DNA of 64,000 bases from Halobellus ruber (GCF_014212355.1 NZ_JACKXD010000002.1:62001-126000); one strand, 5' to 3'. Shown: positions 40,680 through 49,541, counted from the first letter of the stretch. Numbers and translations: made by a program. Notes: generated by a model not told the origin, from the letters alone.

Positions 40680-41939
40680 TCACCCTACCGACCGGTCGGG
40701 TCGACGATCGAACGTCGCAAGCACGGTCTCTGCATCCCCCAAGTGCGGGAGTCGGAGGGTGTCGTCGTCCAACTTCACGACGACCGTCTCGGTCCCGAGT
40801 CGACCGTCGAGCCAGTCGCGCTCGACGCGCAGGCTCCGTTCGTCCCACGGTTCGACGCGCCAGAGCGGTTGTCGGAACAGGCGGTCGTAAGCAACGACCG
40901 CGTCGTCGTCGACGCGATACTCGACGTTGGCGTACCGGAGCCAGTGATCAGCGGAACTCAACCCGAAAGGGACCACCACGGCCGCGGCGGCGAGCGGGGC
41001 AGCGACGGACCACACCCGACCGGTGGCGAACAGCAGTGCGATCAGCCCGATGAACACACCCACCACCGCCGCATTCGGGTGCCGGACGAGGGTCGGAATC
41101 CCGCCGAACAGCCGCCCGAGCAACGTCGGACGGACGCGCGCTGCGTTCTCCGAGAGGTCGTCGTCCACCGCTCGATCGGTCGGTGGGTCGTACGCGACGC
41201 CGAGGGAGACGTCGGTCGCCTCGTCGTACGCTTCGAGCCGATCGGCGTACTGATCTACGAGATCGAGTGCGGTCTTCAGGCCGACGATGCCGAGGAGCAG
41301 CGGAACCCCGACCGTGCCGGGATCGCGAATCGCACTCGAAGCGCTTGCGCCGGCGGGGGCGGCGACGACGACCACACAGACCCCGATACCGAACAGTGCA
41401 GTGCCCCGGAACAGGACGCCCCGGAGCGCGGTCTGAGCGCTGTGCTCGCGGTACGCTCGTTGGTAAAAGTACTCGAATCCGGTTCGCCCCGCCTCGGCAA
41501 TAATGATCGTGAGAATAGCCAATCCAAGAACCCACTCCGGCTGTTCGGGTTCGGCGACGCCGACCACACCGACGGTCACTCCACTGACAGCGAACCACAG
41601 AATCGCCAGCAGAGGGGTAGCGATCAGGAGCACGGGGACGCTGGACATCCGAACGCCAACGTCGGTTTGGGGCACGGTCACGCGTAACGACCGGCGGGCC
41701 AGCGCGCCCAGAACCAGCGGGTCGTCGTCGAGTTCGGATGGCCGTCCGGCGAACACGGCTCGAACCACTGCTGCCAGCAACACCACCGAAAACTCCACCC
41801 AGTACAGGAGGATCAGAGTCGTGGGCTGCCAGCCCAGCGCACCCACGCCGACGAGCGGAACGGCGTTCGCCACGAGGATGCCGAGCACCTCAAAACGGGG
41901 TAACGACTCCGGAGGTTTGCCGACGAACCCGGGGAACAT
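40680..41939 (-). CDS. DUF6498 membrane protein with C-terminal PH-like domain
   Basis: 419 aa. Residues 1-250 are the six-helix DUF6498 domain (V-L-G-I-L-V-A-N-A-V-P-L-V-G-V, L-I-L-L-Y-W-V-E-F-S-V-V). Two further helices (about 300-340, V-V-G-V-F-I-G-L-I-A-L-L and A-A-P-L-A-A-A-A-V-V-V) and a soluble beta-rich end (L-W-R-V-E-P-W-D-E-R-S-L-R-V) resemble a bacterial PH-like domain. A fusion compared with the 38226 paralogue. Confidence 0.75.
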   Translation of the reverse strand: MFPGFVGKPPESLPRFEVLGILVANAVPLVGVGALGWQPTTLILLYWVEFSVVLLAAVVRAVFAGRPSELDDDPLVLGALARRSLRVTVPQTDVGVRMSSVPVLLIATPLLAILWFAVSGVTVGVVGVAEPEQPEWVLGLAILTIIIAEAGRTGFEYFYQRAYREHSAQTALRGVLFRGTALFGIGVCVVVVAAPAGASASSAIRDPGTVGVPLLLGIVGLKTALDLVDQYADRLEAYDEATDVSLGVAYDPPTDRAVDDDLSENAARVRPTLLGRLFGGIPTLVRHPNAAVVGVFIGLIALLFATGRVWSVAAPLAAAAVVVPFGLSSADHWLRYANVEYRVDDDAVVAYDRLFRQPLWRVEPWDERSLRVERDWLDGRLGTETVVVKLDDDTLRLPHLGDAETVLATFDRRPDRSVG

Positions 41940-42373
41940 ACCGCGGTTTTGCGCTGGCTATGTTTAAATGCAACCGAACGCAACATTGCTGTGGAACTTC
42001 TCGAATACCGACCCAAGTCGGGTTCGGACATCAGCCCGAGTCTCGATGAGTTCCTTCCCCGTTTCCGTCCATACTTGAGTCATCTCAATGCCGAACAGGC
42101 CGAGTGTTGCCTTTGGAACGGAGTCACTGACCCTTACGACCGGCGCGAGTATCTTGGCGAAACAGTACGGTGGTCGTGCCCCGAACCGGGCGGCCTGTTG
42201 GGGCGTTCGATACCGAGGTACGTGGGCGTCTGTTCCCCACCTGTCAGGTGAATCAAATTACTGATAAGAAATCCGAGTAGCGAACCAGCCCCGACTGGTG
42301 CGAGCGTCGTGAACGACCCAGTCCGATATTAAAACCAGCCGGGAAACACGTCAATTGTAGGTTGAGCCATAGT
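41940..42373. other. Intergenic, no gene seen
   Basis: About 430 bp. A 100-codon open frame exists from 41949 but is Cys/Pro/Arg-rich without haloarchaeal acidity and I do not regard it as a gene. An AT-rich stretch at 42327-42340 (CCGATATTAAAACC) could be a promoter relic. Confidence 0.4.
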
Positions 42374-42414
42374 ATGTAAAGTCAAAACGACTAAGTGGAA
42401 AGTATACTTTACAT
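42374..42414. promoter_or_regulatory. Inverted-repeat operator of the DUF2178/XRE operon
   Basis: ATGTAAAGT (42374-42382) and ACTTTACAT (42406-42414) form a perfect 9-bp inverted repeat with a 23-bp spacer. A second palindrome AAAGTATACTTT overlaps the right arm. It lies 10-50 bp upstream of ATG 42425, over the promoter, fitting autorepression by the XRE protein. Confidence 0.6.
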
Positions 42415-42424
42415 TCATACGGGT

Positions 42425-42811
42425 ATGAGGATCAAACGCACCATTCCAATCGGCGTCGCGGTTCTCGGCGTCGTCGTGACGGGCGTTGTGTTGGCAGCCG
42501 TAGACGGATTTCTACCCGAAATTGGAGCGGTTGCTGGAGGCTTGGTGCTCTTTGGCGCAGGGTATGCGTGGTACCGACGACAGTGGGACCGAGCAGACGA
42601 AGTCAGGATAGACGAGCGAGTTGAGTGGGTCGCACACCGGTCGGGGGAGGTTGCGTTCAGAGTGTCTCTTGCTCTCGCGATGGTCCTGTTCATCGCGACC
42701 GAGGCGGGTGGTATCCCGATAACGGCCAAGGAAGGGCTCGTTCTCCTGATTTTGGGGATGGTCGCCGCTCGCTTCGGACTTTACGGCTGGTATAACCAAC
42801 AGTCAGTGTGA
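42425..42811 (+). CDS. DUF2178 membrane protein
   Basis: 128 aa from ATG 42425 (M-R-I-K-R-T-I-P-I-G-V-A-V). Four TM helices in two pairs separated by a cytosolic R-I-D-E-R-V-E-W-V-A-H-R-S-G segment, the DUF2178 pattern. Overlaps the following XRE gene by 4 bp (GTGA), the usual arrangement for this pair in archaea and Firmicutes. Possibly a membrane sensor or anchor for the regulator. Confidence 0.75.
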   Translation: MRIKRTIPIGVAVLGVVVTGVVLAAVDGFLPEIGAVAGGLVLFGAGYAWYRRQWDRADEVRIDERVEWVAHRSGEVAFRVSLALAMVLFIATEAGGIPITAKEGLVLLILGMVAARFGLYGWYNQQSV

Positions 42812-43014
42812 AAATCGTGGACAACGATCTCAACGTGTGGCGGGCAAAAGCGGACGTGACGCAGGAGGAACTCGCCGACGCCGTTGAAGTGAGTCGACAA
42901 ACCATCAACGCTATCGAACGAGGTCGGTATGACCCGAGCTTAGAGTTGGCGTTCGCGCTTGCGGACTTTTTCGAGTGTGCTATCGAGGACATTTTCCAGC
43001 CCGATACGGAGTGA
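42808..43014 (+). CDS. XRE-family (YozG-like) HTH regulator
   Basis: 68 aa from GTG 42808. One compact HTH: V-T-Q-E-E-L-A-D-A-V-E-V-S-R-Q-T-I-N-A-I-E-R-G-R-Y-D-P-S-L-E-L-A. The ending F-F-E-C-A-I-E-D-I-F is typical of the small YozG-type regulators. Likely binds the inverted repeat at 42374-42414 and represses the operon. Confidence 0.85.
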   Translation: MKIVDNDLNVWRAKADVTQEELADAVEVSRQTINAIERGRYDPSLELAFALADFFECAIEDIFQPDTE

Positions 43015-43552
43015 GTTCGAGATTAGAGTTGGCTACGGTGTCTCCGGCTATCCGGGTCGTGTCTCAAGCTCTCCCCGGGTCGAAGCCCGAGCCGACACTC
43101 TCTACTGAACACTCGGAGGTGGACGATTTTGGAGGGCACTCTACGCAAGGTATACGCCCTGTACTGGCCGCCCACCACTCTCCGCTGACTTCCCCCAAGC
43201 TTGCTGATTACGCGCTGTGTCCCCAGCAACGTCGTTTCGAACTCAACGTCTGTCAGCGCTATCGTGACCGATACAAAAAAGAACTACAGCGGTCGATCAC
43301 TGGTGACTCTATACTAATTGGATGCATCGATCCGTCGATTAAACTGCTTGCTGAGAGCAAGTGCGGTTCAAGCGAGACTGCCAGCTATTGTTAGAAAAGG
43401 ATCGAGATTCTGTACTCAAAAGGCGTTCGTCTGAGCAAAACTCCCGATCCAGCAATATTCGATCTATGGGTAGCATAAGGGTGGACAGTAACTTCAGCGA
43501 ATGAAGCCGGGCGACGGCCCTGATGGGTATCCCACCCGTTTACCCGGGTGTG
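43015..43552. other. Intergenic, no gene seen
   Basis: About 540 bp with stops in all frames and no family-like sequence. Nothing supportable beyond a promoter for the CPBP gene near the right end. Confidence 0.5.
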
Positions 43553-44461
43553 ATGCAATCGAACCGCTCGCTGCTCGCACGACTCAGCAACGAACATCCG
43601 GTCGTGATGTTCTCCGCACTAGCGATCGGACTCTCCTGGACGGTGTGGATGAGCACGTTTTCGATAGCTACCCCACGGTCGGGGCTGGGGATCATCGGGA
43701 TAGCACTCGGAGCCTTCGGCCCCGGCGCTGCGGGAGCGGTCGTGACACGCCTCCGTGGTGAATCAGTCCGGGCTTGGCTCGTGACGACTTTCGAGTGGCG
43801 ACGACCACTCCGCTGGTACGGAGTCGCAATCGCGGTTCCGGTGGTCGGTGCCCTCGGAGTCGCTGTCGTCGTGTTCTCACTCGTTGGGCTTCCCGACAGC
43901 GGTTCCCTCGGGCGGCTTGCCCCGTGGTTCCTGGTTAATCTGGTGCTGGCGACGCTGTTCACCGGTGGGAATGAGGAGTTCGGGTGGCGAGGATTCGCAC
44001 TCCCACACCTCCAGAAGCGGTTCAGTGCGCTTACCGCGAGTGTTCTCGTCGGTGGCGTCTGGGCACTCTGGCACGTCCCGATGTTCGCCTACGGCGTGTA
44101 CCAGCTCTCACCGCTTCTGTACGCCGTCAGCGTGGTCAGTTTCGCGGTCATTCTCACGTGGTACTACAACGCGTCGGACGGAGCCGTTCTCGGTGCCGTG
44201 CTGCTTCACGGGATGATCAACGCCGCGGTGAACGTCCCCGGACGGGCCGTCGGCGGGGCGGCAGCGGTGCCGGTCCCCTACGCTGCGATTCTGGCCGGTG
44301 TATTCGGGATCCTCGCTATCCTGCTCGTCATCCGCTACGGTCCCGAAACACTCTCACACAGGGAGGCCGTCCGGCCGCGCTGGACGGCAACACGGTCGGC
44401 CGACGGACCCGCGTCCGGTAACGCCTCAAACGGCCGACGTGCGACCGAACCGTCTGACTGA
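43553..44461 (+). CDS. CPBP-family intramembrane metalloprotease
   Basis: 302 aa from ATG 43553 (M-Q-S-N-R-S-L-L); an ATG 10 codons earlier is possible. Eight or so TM helices. Active-site motifs: N-E-E-F-G-W-R-G (Glu-Glu-x-x-x-Arg), a W-H-V-P-M histidine and a final H-G-M-I-N-A. The family processes prenylated or other membrane proteins, sometimes in bacteriocin or stress defence; substrate unknown. The C-terminal 40 residues are polar and disordered. One of four CPBP genes in 16 kb. Confidence 0.85.
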   Translation: MQSNRSLLARLSNEHPVVMFSALAIGLSWTVWMSTFSIATPRSGLGIIGIALGAFGPGAAGAVVTRLRGESVRAWLVTTFEWRRPLRWYGVAIAVPVVGALGVAVVVFSLVGLPDSGSLGRLAPWFLVNLVLATLFTGGNEEFGWRGFALPHLQKRFSALTASVLVGGVWALWHVPMFAYGVYQLSPLLYAVSVVSFAVILTWYYNASDGAVLGAVLLHGMINAAVNVPGRAVGGAAAVPVPYAAILAGVFGILAILLVIRYGPETLSHREAVRPRWTATRSADGPASGNASNGRRATEPSD

Positions 44462-44505
44462 CGGAGCGACCGAACCGCGTCGCGTTCGAGGTTCGACGGG
44501 TGGGA

Positions 44506-44823
44506 TCAGTCTCGCCGCGGGCTCCACAAGCCGTAGAGAATCAGTCCCAGACCAGCGAGTTCGAAGAACTGGTTGACACCGTTAACGATGGGGCCGGGCA
44601 CGTCCAGCAACACAAACAGGACAACCGCTACAGCGCCCGGTACGAACAGCACCAGAACGAATCCGACCGCGATGTACAGCATCGGACGGCTCTGATTCTG
44701 TCGGTATGCCGTGTAGGCGATATAACTGATCGCCAGCCCGAAGAGGATGATGATTACCTCGCTGAGCTGACGAACGGTTCGGAGCGTTTCGAGGTCGACC
44801 GACTGGAGCGTTACATCGAACAT
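44506..44823 (-). CDS. DUF7521 membrane protein
   Basis: 105 aa from ATG 44823. Three TM helices (V-I-I-I-L-F-G-L-A-I-S-Y-I-A, M-L-Y-I-A-V-G-F-V-L-V-L-F, L-A-G-L-G-L-I-L-Y-G-L-W) with Y-T-A-Y-R-Q-N-Q-S-R between the first two, the DUF7521 pattern. It begins 1 bp after the stop of the wHTH gene, so the two are one operon. Confidence 0.75.
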   Translation of the reverse strand: MFDVTLQSVDLETLRTVRQLSEVIIILFGLAISYIAYTAYRQNQSRPMLYIAVGFVLVLFVPGAVAVVLFVLLDVPGPIVNGVNQFFELAGLGLILYGLWSPRRD

Positions 44824-44824
44824 A

Positions 44825-45166
44825 TCAGGGTCCCTCTACGAACCGTGTGAAGCGGTCGGCCATCCGTTCCCGACGTGAGACCGTAATCTCGAAGCCGTCC
44901 TCGCTGAGATCGAGTTCGATGCCGTCGAGTTCCGTCCGGTAGAGCTTGTAGTTCTTCCCGTCGGTGACCGGCTGGATCTCCTCGGTGACCAGATCGTACT
45001 CGCGGAGTCGTTCGAGTCGCCGGTAGACCGTCGGTTCTGAAACCCCGGCGCGATTGCTGAGCTCTGCCGCCGAGCGAGGCTCCTTCTTCGCCTCGACGAG
45101 AATCGTACGTGCACACTCGTCGCCGAGCAAATCTGCGAGCGCGTCGGGATCACGCACGTCGGACAA
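44825..45166 (-). CDS. ArsR-type winged-helix regulator
   Basis: 113 aa from ATG 45166. Winged helix E-P-R-S-A-A-E-L-S-N-R-A-G-V-S-E-P-T-V-Y-R-R-L-E-R-L at about 30-60; wing Y-D-L-V-T-E-E-I; C-terminal beta strands and R-R-E-R-M-A. In haloarchaea this regulator is regularly found directly before a DUF7521 gene; the pair may sense a membrane state. Promoter would be in 45167-45290, shared with the divergent glycosyltransferase. Confidence 0.8.
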   Translation of the reverse strand: MSDVRDPDALADLLGDECARTILVEAKKEPRSAAELSNRAGVSEPTVYRRLERLREYDLVTEEIQPVTDGKNYKLYRTELDGIELDLSEDGFEITVSRRERMADRFTRFVEGP

Positions 45167-45289
45167 TTTGAGTGATCCATCTCTTGTTTCGCCAATATAG
45201 GTTGTGCCGTTCTTGGCTTTCTGTCTGGCTTCAGTCAGAGAAGCTCTACGAAACTACCATCCATATCCGCGCTCACGTTTCGAGTACGG

Positions 45290-46213
45290 ATGTCGAACAG
45301 ACAGACACGCTCACCGACAAGCGTACTCCTCCCGACAGTATCTTGGACTGACGCCTGCGATGAGGTCGCCGCACAGTTGGGGCCCGAAGACGAGCTCCTC
45401 ATCATCCATGACAGCGAGGACGACCCGGTTGCGGGCCGCAACTCGCTCCCGAAGAACGTCCAGTTGATCGCTGCCGGCGACCCTATCGGGTGTTCCGGGA
45501 AAGCAAATGCTATCGCTGCTGGGATGGAGGCCGCCAGTCACGACCGGCTTGTCTGGACCGACGATGACTTTCATCACCCTCCAGAGTGGCTTGACCGCCT
45601 CCGCGAGGACTACGCCGAACACGGCCCGACAACGGAGCTACCGGTATTCGTCGGGCAAGATCCGCTTGCAGTCCTGTTAGAGCCGATTTATTTTCTTGGT
45701 GGCACGCTCGGAACATACATAGGTGACCACGCTTGGGGTGGAGCTGTCATATTTGATCGGAGTGATATTGACGAGGCACGATTCCTCTCGAAACTCCGTC
45801 AGACGATCAGCGACGATGGTCTCCTCGGCGACCACACCGACGTGACTTCAGTTCGGCGCGTACGGAGGGTCCCGATGGGTGGAAGTCTTCGGCAAACGCT
45901 CGAACGACACATCCGGTTTAATAAGATTTTCGCAACGTATGATCCAGTAGCGGCGAAACTCTCATTTGGTGTGTTGGTTGCGGTTCTCATCGGCTGTGTT
46001 CTCTTCCCACCCCTGGCGGTGGGACTAACACTGCTGACAGCCGGTGGTAGCGCTAGCTTCGGGGTTCAACGGGGGTCACTACTGCTGACGGTGCCAGCAC
46101 TTGTAGCCGCTGTCCCTCTGGGGCTGTATGCGTTCACCCGGGACACATTTGTTTGGGGCGGGCGACGGTACCGGTGGCACTCGAAGTATGCCGTTGAGGT
46201 ACTGACCGAGTAG
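45290..46213 (+). CDS. Family-2 glycosyltransferase, membrane-bound
   Basis: 307 aa. GT-A fold: S-V-L-L-P-T-V-S at the start, acidic donor-binding motifs D-S-E-D-D and W-T-D-D-D-F, then G-G-S-L-R-Q-T-L-E-R-H-I-R-F near 205-220. It ends in two or three TM helices (L-S-F-G-V-L-V-A-V-L-I-G-C-V and L-L-L-T-V-P-A-L-V-A-A-V). The layout resembles ceramide-glucosyltransferase-type enzymes, which glycosylate lipids at the membrane. Substrate in this archaeon unknown. Confidence 0.75.
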   Translation: MSNRQTRSPTSVLLPTVSWTDACDEVAAQLGPEDELLIIHDSEDDPVAGRNSLPKNVQLIAAGDPIGCSGKANAIAAGMEAASHDRLVWTDDDFHHPPEWLDRLREDYAEHGPTTELPVFVGQDPLAVLLEPIYFLGGTLGTYIGDHAWGGAVIFDRSDIDEARFLSKLRQTISDDGLLGDHTDVTSVRRVRRVPMGGSLRQTLERHIRFNKIFATYDPVAAKLSFGVLVAVLIGCVLFPPLAVGLTLLTAGGSASFGVQRGSLLLTVPALVAAVPLGLYAFTRDTFVWGGRRYRWHSKYAVEVLTE

Positions 46214-46552
46214 TGTTCTCCGGGTCAATTTGATATACAGTTGTGCCGGCCAACGTCACTTGATTCCCTAGCTGTTCGATGGGCGCCTTCTCATCGATAG
46301 AGTACAGCATACGCGCCCTGTATGCAGCAGAACCTCCGCTATCTAACTGATTTCCATTGATCACGGAGTAATCGATACAGAGGGACGATGCCGGTTATTG
46401 AGTCCAACGGGTGGTGGGTCGCACGTCTCGCTGGATGCACTTCCGACAGATGAAGGAAGACTCTGTCAGTAGTTCGGCGCAGGAGACTCGATTCAGGGGT
46501 GCAAGCCATAGACGAGACCCGACTTGCGTGCACTATGAACGTCCGAGAGCGG
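46214..46552. other. Intergenic between convergent genes
   Basis: 340 bp between the ends of the glycosyltransferase and CPBP genes. No family-like frame, no clear hairpin. Confidence 0.5.
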
Positions 46553-47518
46553 TCAAGAACTCTCGACGATGCGCCGGTAGGTGTCGGTGACCGACATCCC
46601 CGTGTGTCCGGTGAGGCGTGCCCACCACAGCACAAGTGCAATGAGGAGAACCCCTGGAAGCAAAATCAACAATGTATCGATAGTCCCGGCTACCGTTCGC
46701 TCAACCGCGAAGAGCTTCGGGTACGGACTGCTAGCCCTTCCGACGACCAGTATAGCCCAAGCGTTCGACGCGAAGTGGATCCCGATCGGGAGCGCAAGGC
46801 TTCCCGTAGCCGCATATGCTGCCACAAAGTATGACACGGAGATAACTGCCTGTAGTGCGCCAAACGCCGGATTCGTGTACTCGGCTGCGACACCGAGCGC
46901 GTGAGGAAGTCCGAATGCGAGCGCACTTAGTACAATTGCACCCCCCAATGCGCCCGTCCGTGGGACGCTCCGTGCAGCAAGTCCCTCTGTGGCATTTCGA
47001 ATCAGTAAGCTCCGGAAAACGAACTCCTCCCATACTGCAGTAACCAGTACCCCAAACAGGCTTACGCTAGTGACGAGGGCGAGTGACGAAGGGCCCGTCG
47101 CAACACCTCTGACCGTCGTGTCCGTGACTGTGAGCCCGCCCGTTCCGACCCAGACCACAGTGACAGCACACTGGAATATCACTCCCAGTCCAACGCCGGC
47201 AGCGAGGTCACGCAACCAGGCGACGTTGACACCGAACCCAACGCCCGACGCGGACCGATCACCCAGTCTGACTGCCACTACGACGGCACCAGCAACTGCG
47301 GCGAGATATGGGAGTTTTAGCTCTGTAATGACAGGTGGAACTTCGGTGGCACTGAGAATCGTCTCCCCGAGTACAAAGAGTCCGGCGAACACCGCCAATG
47401 AGAATAGAACCCGCCAAGTTGCCCGAAGTCGTGGGTCCGCCTCCCCATACAGAACCTGCTCGACGACCGTGCGTGGCTCTGTGGTTTCTGCTCCGTCCTC
47501 TCGGGTCGTCGATCGCAC
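46553..47518 (-). CDS. CPBP-family intramembrane metalloprotease
   Basis: 321 aa from ATG 47518. A ~30-residue polar start, then about eight TM helices. Active-site W-E-E-F-V-F-R-S (Glu-Glu-x-x-x-Arg), F-G-L-P-H-A-L-G histidine and I-H-F-A-S-N-A at the end. Unlike the other three copies it lies on the minus strand. Confidence 0.85.
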   Translation of the reverse strand: MRSTTREDGAETTEPRTVVEQVLYGEADPRLRATWRVLFSLAVFAGLFVLGETILSATEVPPVITELKLPYLAAVAGAVVVAVRLGDRSASGVGFGVNVAWLRDLAAGVGLGVIFQCAVTVVWVGTGGLTVTDTTVRGVATGPSSLALVTSVSLFGVLVTAVWEEFVFRSLLIRNATEGLAARSVPRTGALGGAIVLSALAFGLPHALGVAAEYTNPAFGALQAVISVSYFVAAYAATGSLALPIGIHFASNAWAILVVGRASSPYPKLFAVERTVAGTIDTLLILLPGVLLIALVLWWARLTGHTGMSVTDTYRRIVESS

Positions 47519-47896
47519 ATTTCTCCCTACTCGTTATAACTGAAAAAAGATACTCCAAGCAAACAGGTTGTCGGCGTGTCGGAGACAGGTCCTCAGTTGC
47601 TGAACGTTTTCGGAGACCGTGCGGAGTACAGAGTGTCTATACAGTACATCTAATTTGGATGAACTGGCGTACAACTGCGAAGCATAGAGAGGTCTACCGC
47701 TGTCTCGCTGTTACAGACGGATTCTCCCATTTCCGACGAGCGTGACAAGATAATGACAAAAAGTTATTATAAAAAAGTTGTTACAGTGTTTCTTTCACGA
47801 TTTCACAGCCGAATCAGTTGTGAGAGTAGGCGTGCGGATTGAATACCGACTGTGAGGGAGAAGACATATTTGTACTGGTCTGATCAGTCTGTAAGT
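47519..47896. other. AT-rich intergenic with dispersed repeat
   Basis: About 380 bp. Contains repeat A (47786-47840) and a very AT-rich stretch (AAAAAGTTATTATAAAAAAG at 47758-47777), a plausible TATA region for the gene at 47897. No gene seen. Confidence 0.5.
47786..47840 (+). repeat. Dispersed GAATCAG repeat, copy A
   Basis: GTGTTTCTTTCACGA ... GAATCAGTTGTGAGAGTAGG ... GCGTGCGGAT. Similar sequences at 49432-49485 and, more weakly, 50738-50790. Confidence 0.5.
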
Positions 47897-48166
47897 ATGA
47901 GCAAAGCCCTCCTCTATCACGGCTCAATGACTGTTTGCGGTGGTATTCTCGGATTCAGAGGTCTGAACAGTGTAATTTCCGGGGAAGTGTCCCTCGTTCC
48001 AATACTCCTGTCAATTGGCGGAACTGGGATGGTATTCAGTGCAGTATATGAAGCCGTTCTCTCATCCGATTCGTCTGATTCAATTCCTGACGGCCGAATA
48101 GTGTGGTCTACGGTAATGCTGACTCTAATCGCAGTTATCGCTGGAATTTGGTCTGTGATTGCTTAG
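47897..48166 (+). CDS. Three-helix membrane protein, hypothetical
   Basis: 89 aa from ATG 47897 (M-S-K-A-L-L-Y-H-G-S-M). Helices M-T-V-C-G-G-I-L-G-F, L-V-P-I-L-L-S-I-G-G-T-G-M-V-F and V-M-L-T-L-I-A-V-I-A-G-I-W. No family recognised. An in-frame ATG at 47852 overlaps the repeat and is less likely. Confidence 0.5.
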   Translation: MSKALLYHGSMTVCGGILGFRGLNSVISGEVSLVPILLSIGGTGMVFSAVYEAVLSSDSSDSIPDGRIVWSTVMLTLIAVIAGIWSVIA

Positions 48167-48279
48167 TACCGATCGATTAGTGGGTTCTATCCACTAACCA
48201 GACAGTTCTGGACACAACTCAGACGAGGGCTGCCAGTTGAGATATACACTGCTCGGCTGCGTGTCTCTTGTGATACATT

Positions 48280-48552
48280 TTAGTCCCAATGAAGCAAGTA
48301 AAGGAGATAGACGCTTGCACCCGTAATGAGTATACCGACCGCAGCATAGGCTAAAGCCCCCAAGCCGCTTGCGTAGAATGCTATTTGAATTGCTTGGAGC
48401 TCCACGAGAACCGCGAACGCTGCCAGTATCGTCCAAAAGACAGTTGAGATAACTGACCATCCAGCTTTTGACACCTCCTCTCTCACAGTATGGCGAATTT
48501 CCGCTTCGGACAGGTTATCGGAGTCAGCCATATCTGATACTGTGTTGTCCAT
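48280..48552 (-). CDS. Two-helix membrane protein, hypothetical
   Basis: 90 aa from ATG 48552 (M-D-N-T-V-S-D-M-A-D-S); ATG 48531 also possible. A polar helix E-A-E-I-R-H-T-V-R-E-E-V-S is followed by two TM helices (V-F-W-T-I-L-A-A-F-A-V-L-V-E-L and A-Y-A-A-V-G-I-L-I-T-G-A-S-V). The pattern fits an R-x-E-x-R coiled start plus hairpin anchor. Unknown role. Confidence 0.5.
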   Translation of the reverse strand: MDNTVSDMADSDNLSEAEIRHTVREEVSKAGWSVISTVFWTILAAFAVLVELQAIQIAFYASGLGALAYAAVGILITGASVYLLYLLHWD

Positions 48553-48688
48553 CAATTTATCATTGGCTTGTGTAGCGCGATGAGCGTACTGCTTGTACTG
48601 ATCGAGACGTGAGTTCCCTGTACTGAACCATCCTTGGCAGTGGATATTCCACCGTGATTCAGCGAACAGCCCTTCGGGTACTCGCTGT

Positions 48689-48883
48689 CTAAACGTCACC
48701 TGCTATCCTCGATGTGGACTCTGTATGAGAGAGGCCCAAGTGCTGAACAAGACACGTCCCCACGACGAGGACGCCGATAGCTCTCATCAATACGCCCAGC
48801 ACTGGAGCGATCAAGAACAGTAGTCCGGCGAATCCAAGATCGAGTACGCCTATGGACACGGGATAGAGTGTCTGCTGCGTCAT
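48689..48883 (-). CDS. Small two-helix membrane protein
   Basis: 64 aa from ATG 48883 (M-T-Q-Q-T-L-Y-P-V-S). Two TM segments (L-D-L-G-F-A-G-L-L-F-L-I-A-P and G-V-L-V-V-G-T-C-L-V). Likely in the same transcription unit as the gene at 48280. Hypothetical. Confidence 0.4.
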   Translation of the reverse strand: MTQQTLYPVSIGVLDLGFAGLLFLIAPVLGVLMRAIGVLVVGTCLVQHLGLSHTESTSRIAGDV

Positions 48884-49051
48884 CTTGTCTTCGTATAGAC
48901 GTAGAAGCGTGAAAAAGTCGGTTAAGTCTCAAAGAGACGCTATACATACTCACTGGGGTTTTCGCGCAGTTTTAGCCGTGGACATTCACGTCTGTACGTA
49001 ATGTGTGGTAATTACCCACACAGTTATTAATCATTAAGATAATTCCAGCGT

Positions 49052-49186
49052 ATGAGGTATCAAGTGAAATGCGATAACTGTGACCTCAGGGAGGAGTTAC
49101 ACAAGCACGACGCCTACGGCCGAGCGAAGGAACACGAAAGTCAGCATACATCTCACACGGTTGCTGTCGTCCGACCTCGTGAGTAA
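49052..49186 (+). CDS. Small zinc-finger-like protein
   Basis: 44 aa from ATG 49052 to TAA 49184-49186. M-R-Y-Q-V-K-C-D-N-C-D-L-R-E-E then H-K-H-D ... H-E-S-Q-H-T-S-H. The C-x-x-C pair followed by spaced His residues is the pattern of the tiny zinc-finger proteins abundant in haloarchaea. The promoter AATTATTAATC lies ~25 bp upstream. Too small for family assignment by eye. Confidence 0.5.
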   Translation: MRYQVKCDNCDLREELHKHDAYGRAKEHESQHTSHTVAVVRPRE

Positions 49187-49313
49187 TCCGGTTCTGTGCC
49201 GATTTGTTTTTCCAGGAGATCACTGGTGTATTGCTGACCAAATCAGACGTTCGAGTCTCGGGAATATCGAGTGGTCACAGGCGCGTGGATTTTCAGCTTG
49301 TGACTGTGTACTG
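49187..49313. other. Start of a 355-bp gap without genes
   Basis: Between the small zinc-finger gene and the DUF3592 gene (49187-49541) nothing coding is seen; the gap holds the palindrome and repeat C listed next. Confidence 0.5.
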
Positions 49314-49393
49314 ATACTGTTGGCTATAACTACGTGAAAATTTTCGACACCCCGGGGTGTCGAAATCCTTCACGTGACTATAGCCGACAGTAT
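49314..49393. repeat. 80-nt near-perfect palindrome
   Basis: Two 40-nt arms meet at CCCC|GGGG (49353/49354) with no spacer; 33 of 40 positions pair. Ends ATACTGT ... ACAGTAT. Could be a palindrome-associated (MITE-like) element or a strong bidirectional terminator. Confidence 0.8.
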
Positions 49394-49431
49394 GAGGAGG
49401 CCTCATAGGGTGTCATAGAAGAGTTGCCACG

Positions 49432-49485
49432 GTGTTTATCTCACGAGTTCAAAAAGAATCAGTCGTGAAACTCTGCGTGCATATG
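49432..49485 (+). repeat. Dispersed GAATCAG repeat, copy C
   Basis: GTGTTTATCTCACGAGTTCA then GAATCAGTCGTGAAA and GCGTGC; aligns with 47786-47840 over its length. Lies ~57 bp upstream of the DUF3592 start. Confidence 0.5.
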
Positions 49486-49541
49486 TTGCGCAGTGAGAAA
49501 CACGTCAAAATTAACATTCAGTAATCAAAACAATCACGAAT

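Noticed and set aside
41949-42251. 100-codon open frame
   Set aside because: Composition not haloarchaeal, no start context, no homology-like motif, and overlaps the promoter side of the DUF6498 gene.
42792-42806. Third copy of the ACCAACAGT arm
   Set aside because: TATAACCAACAGTCA near the end of the DUF2178 gene resembles one arm only, is coding (Y-N-Q-Q-S) and has no partner arm.
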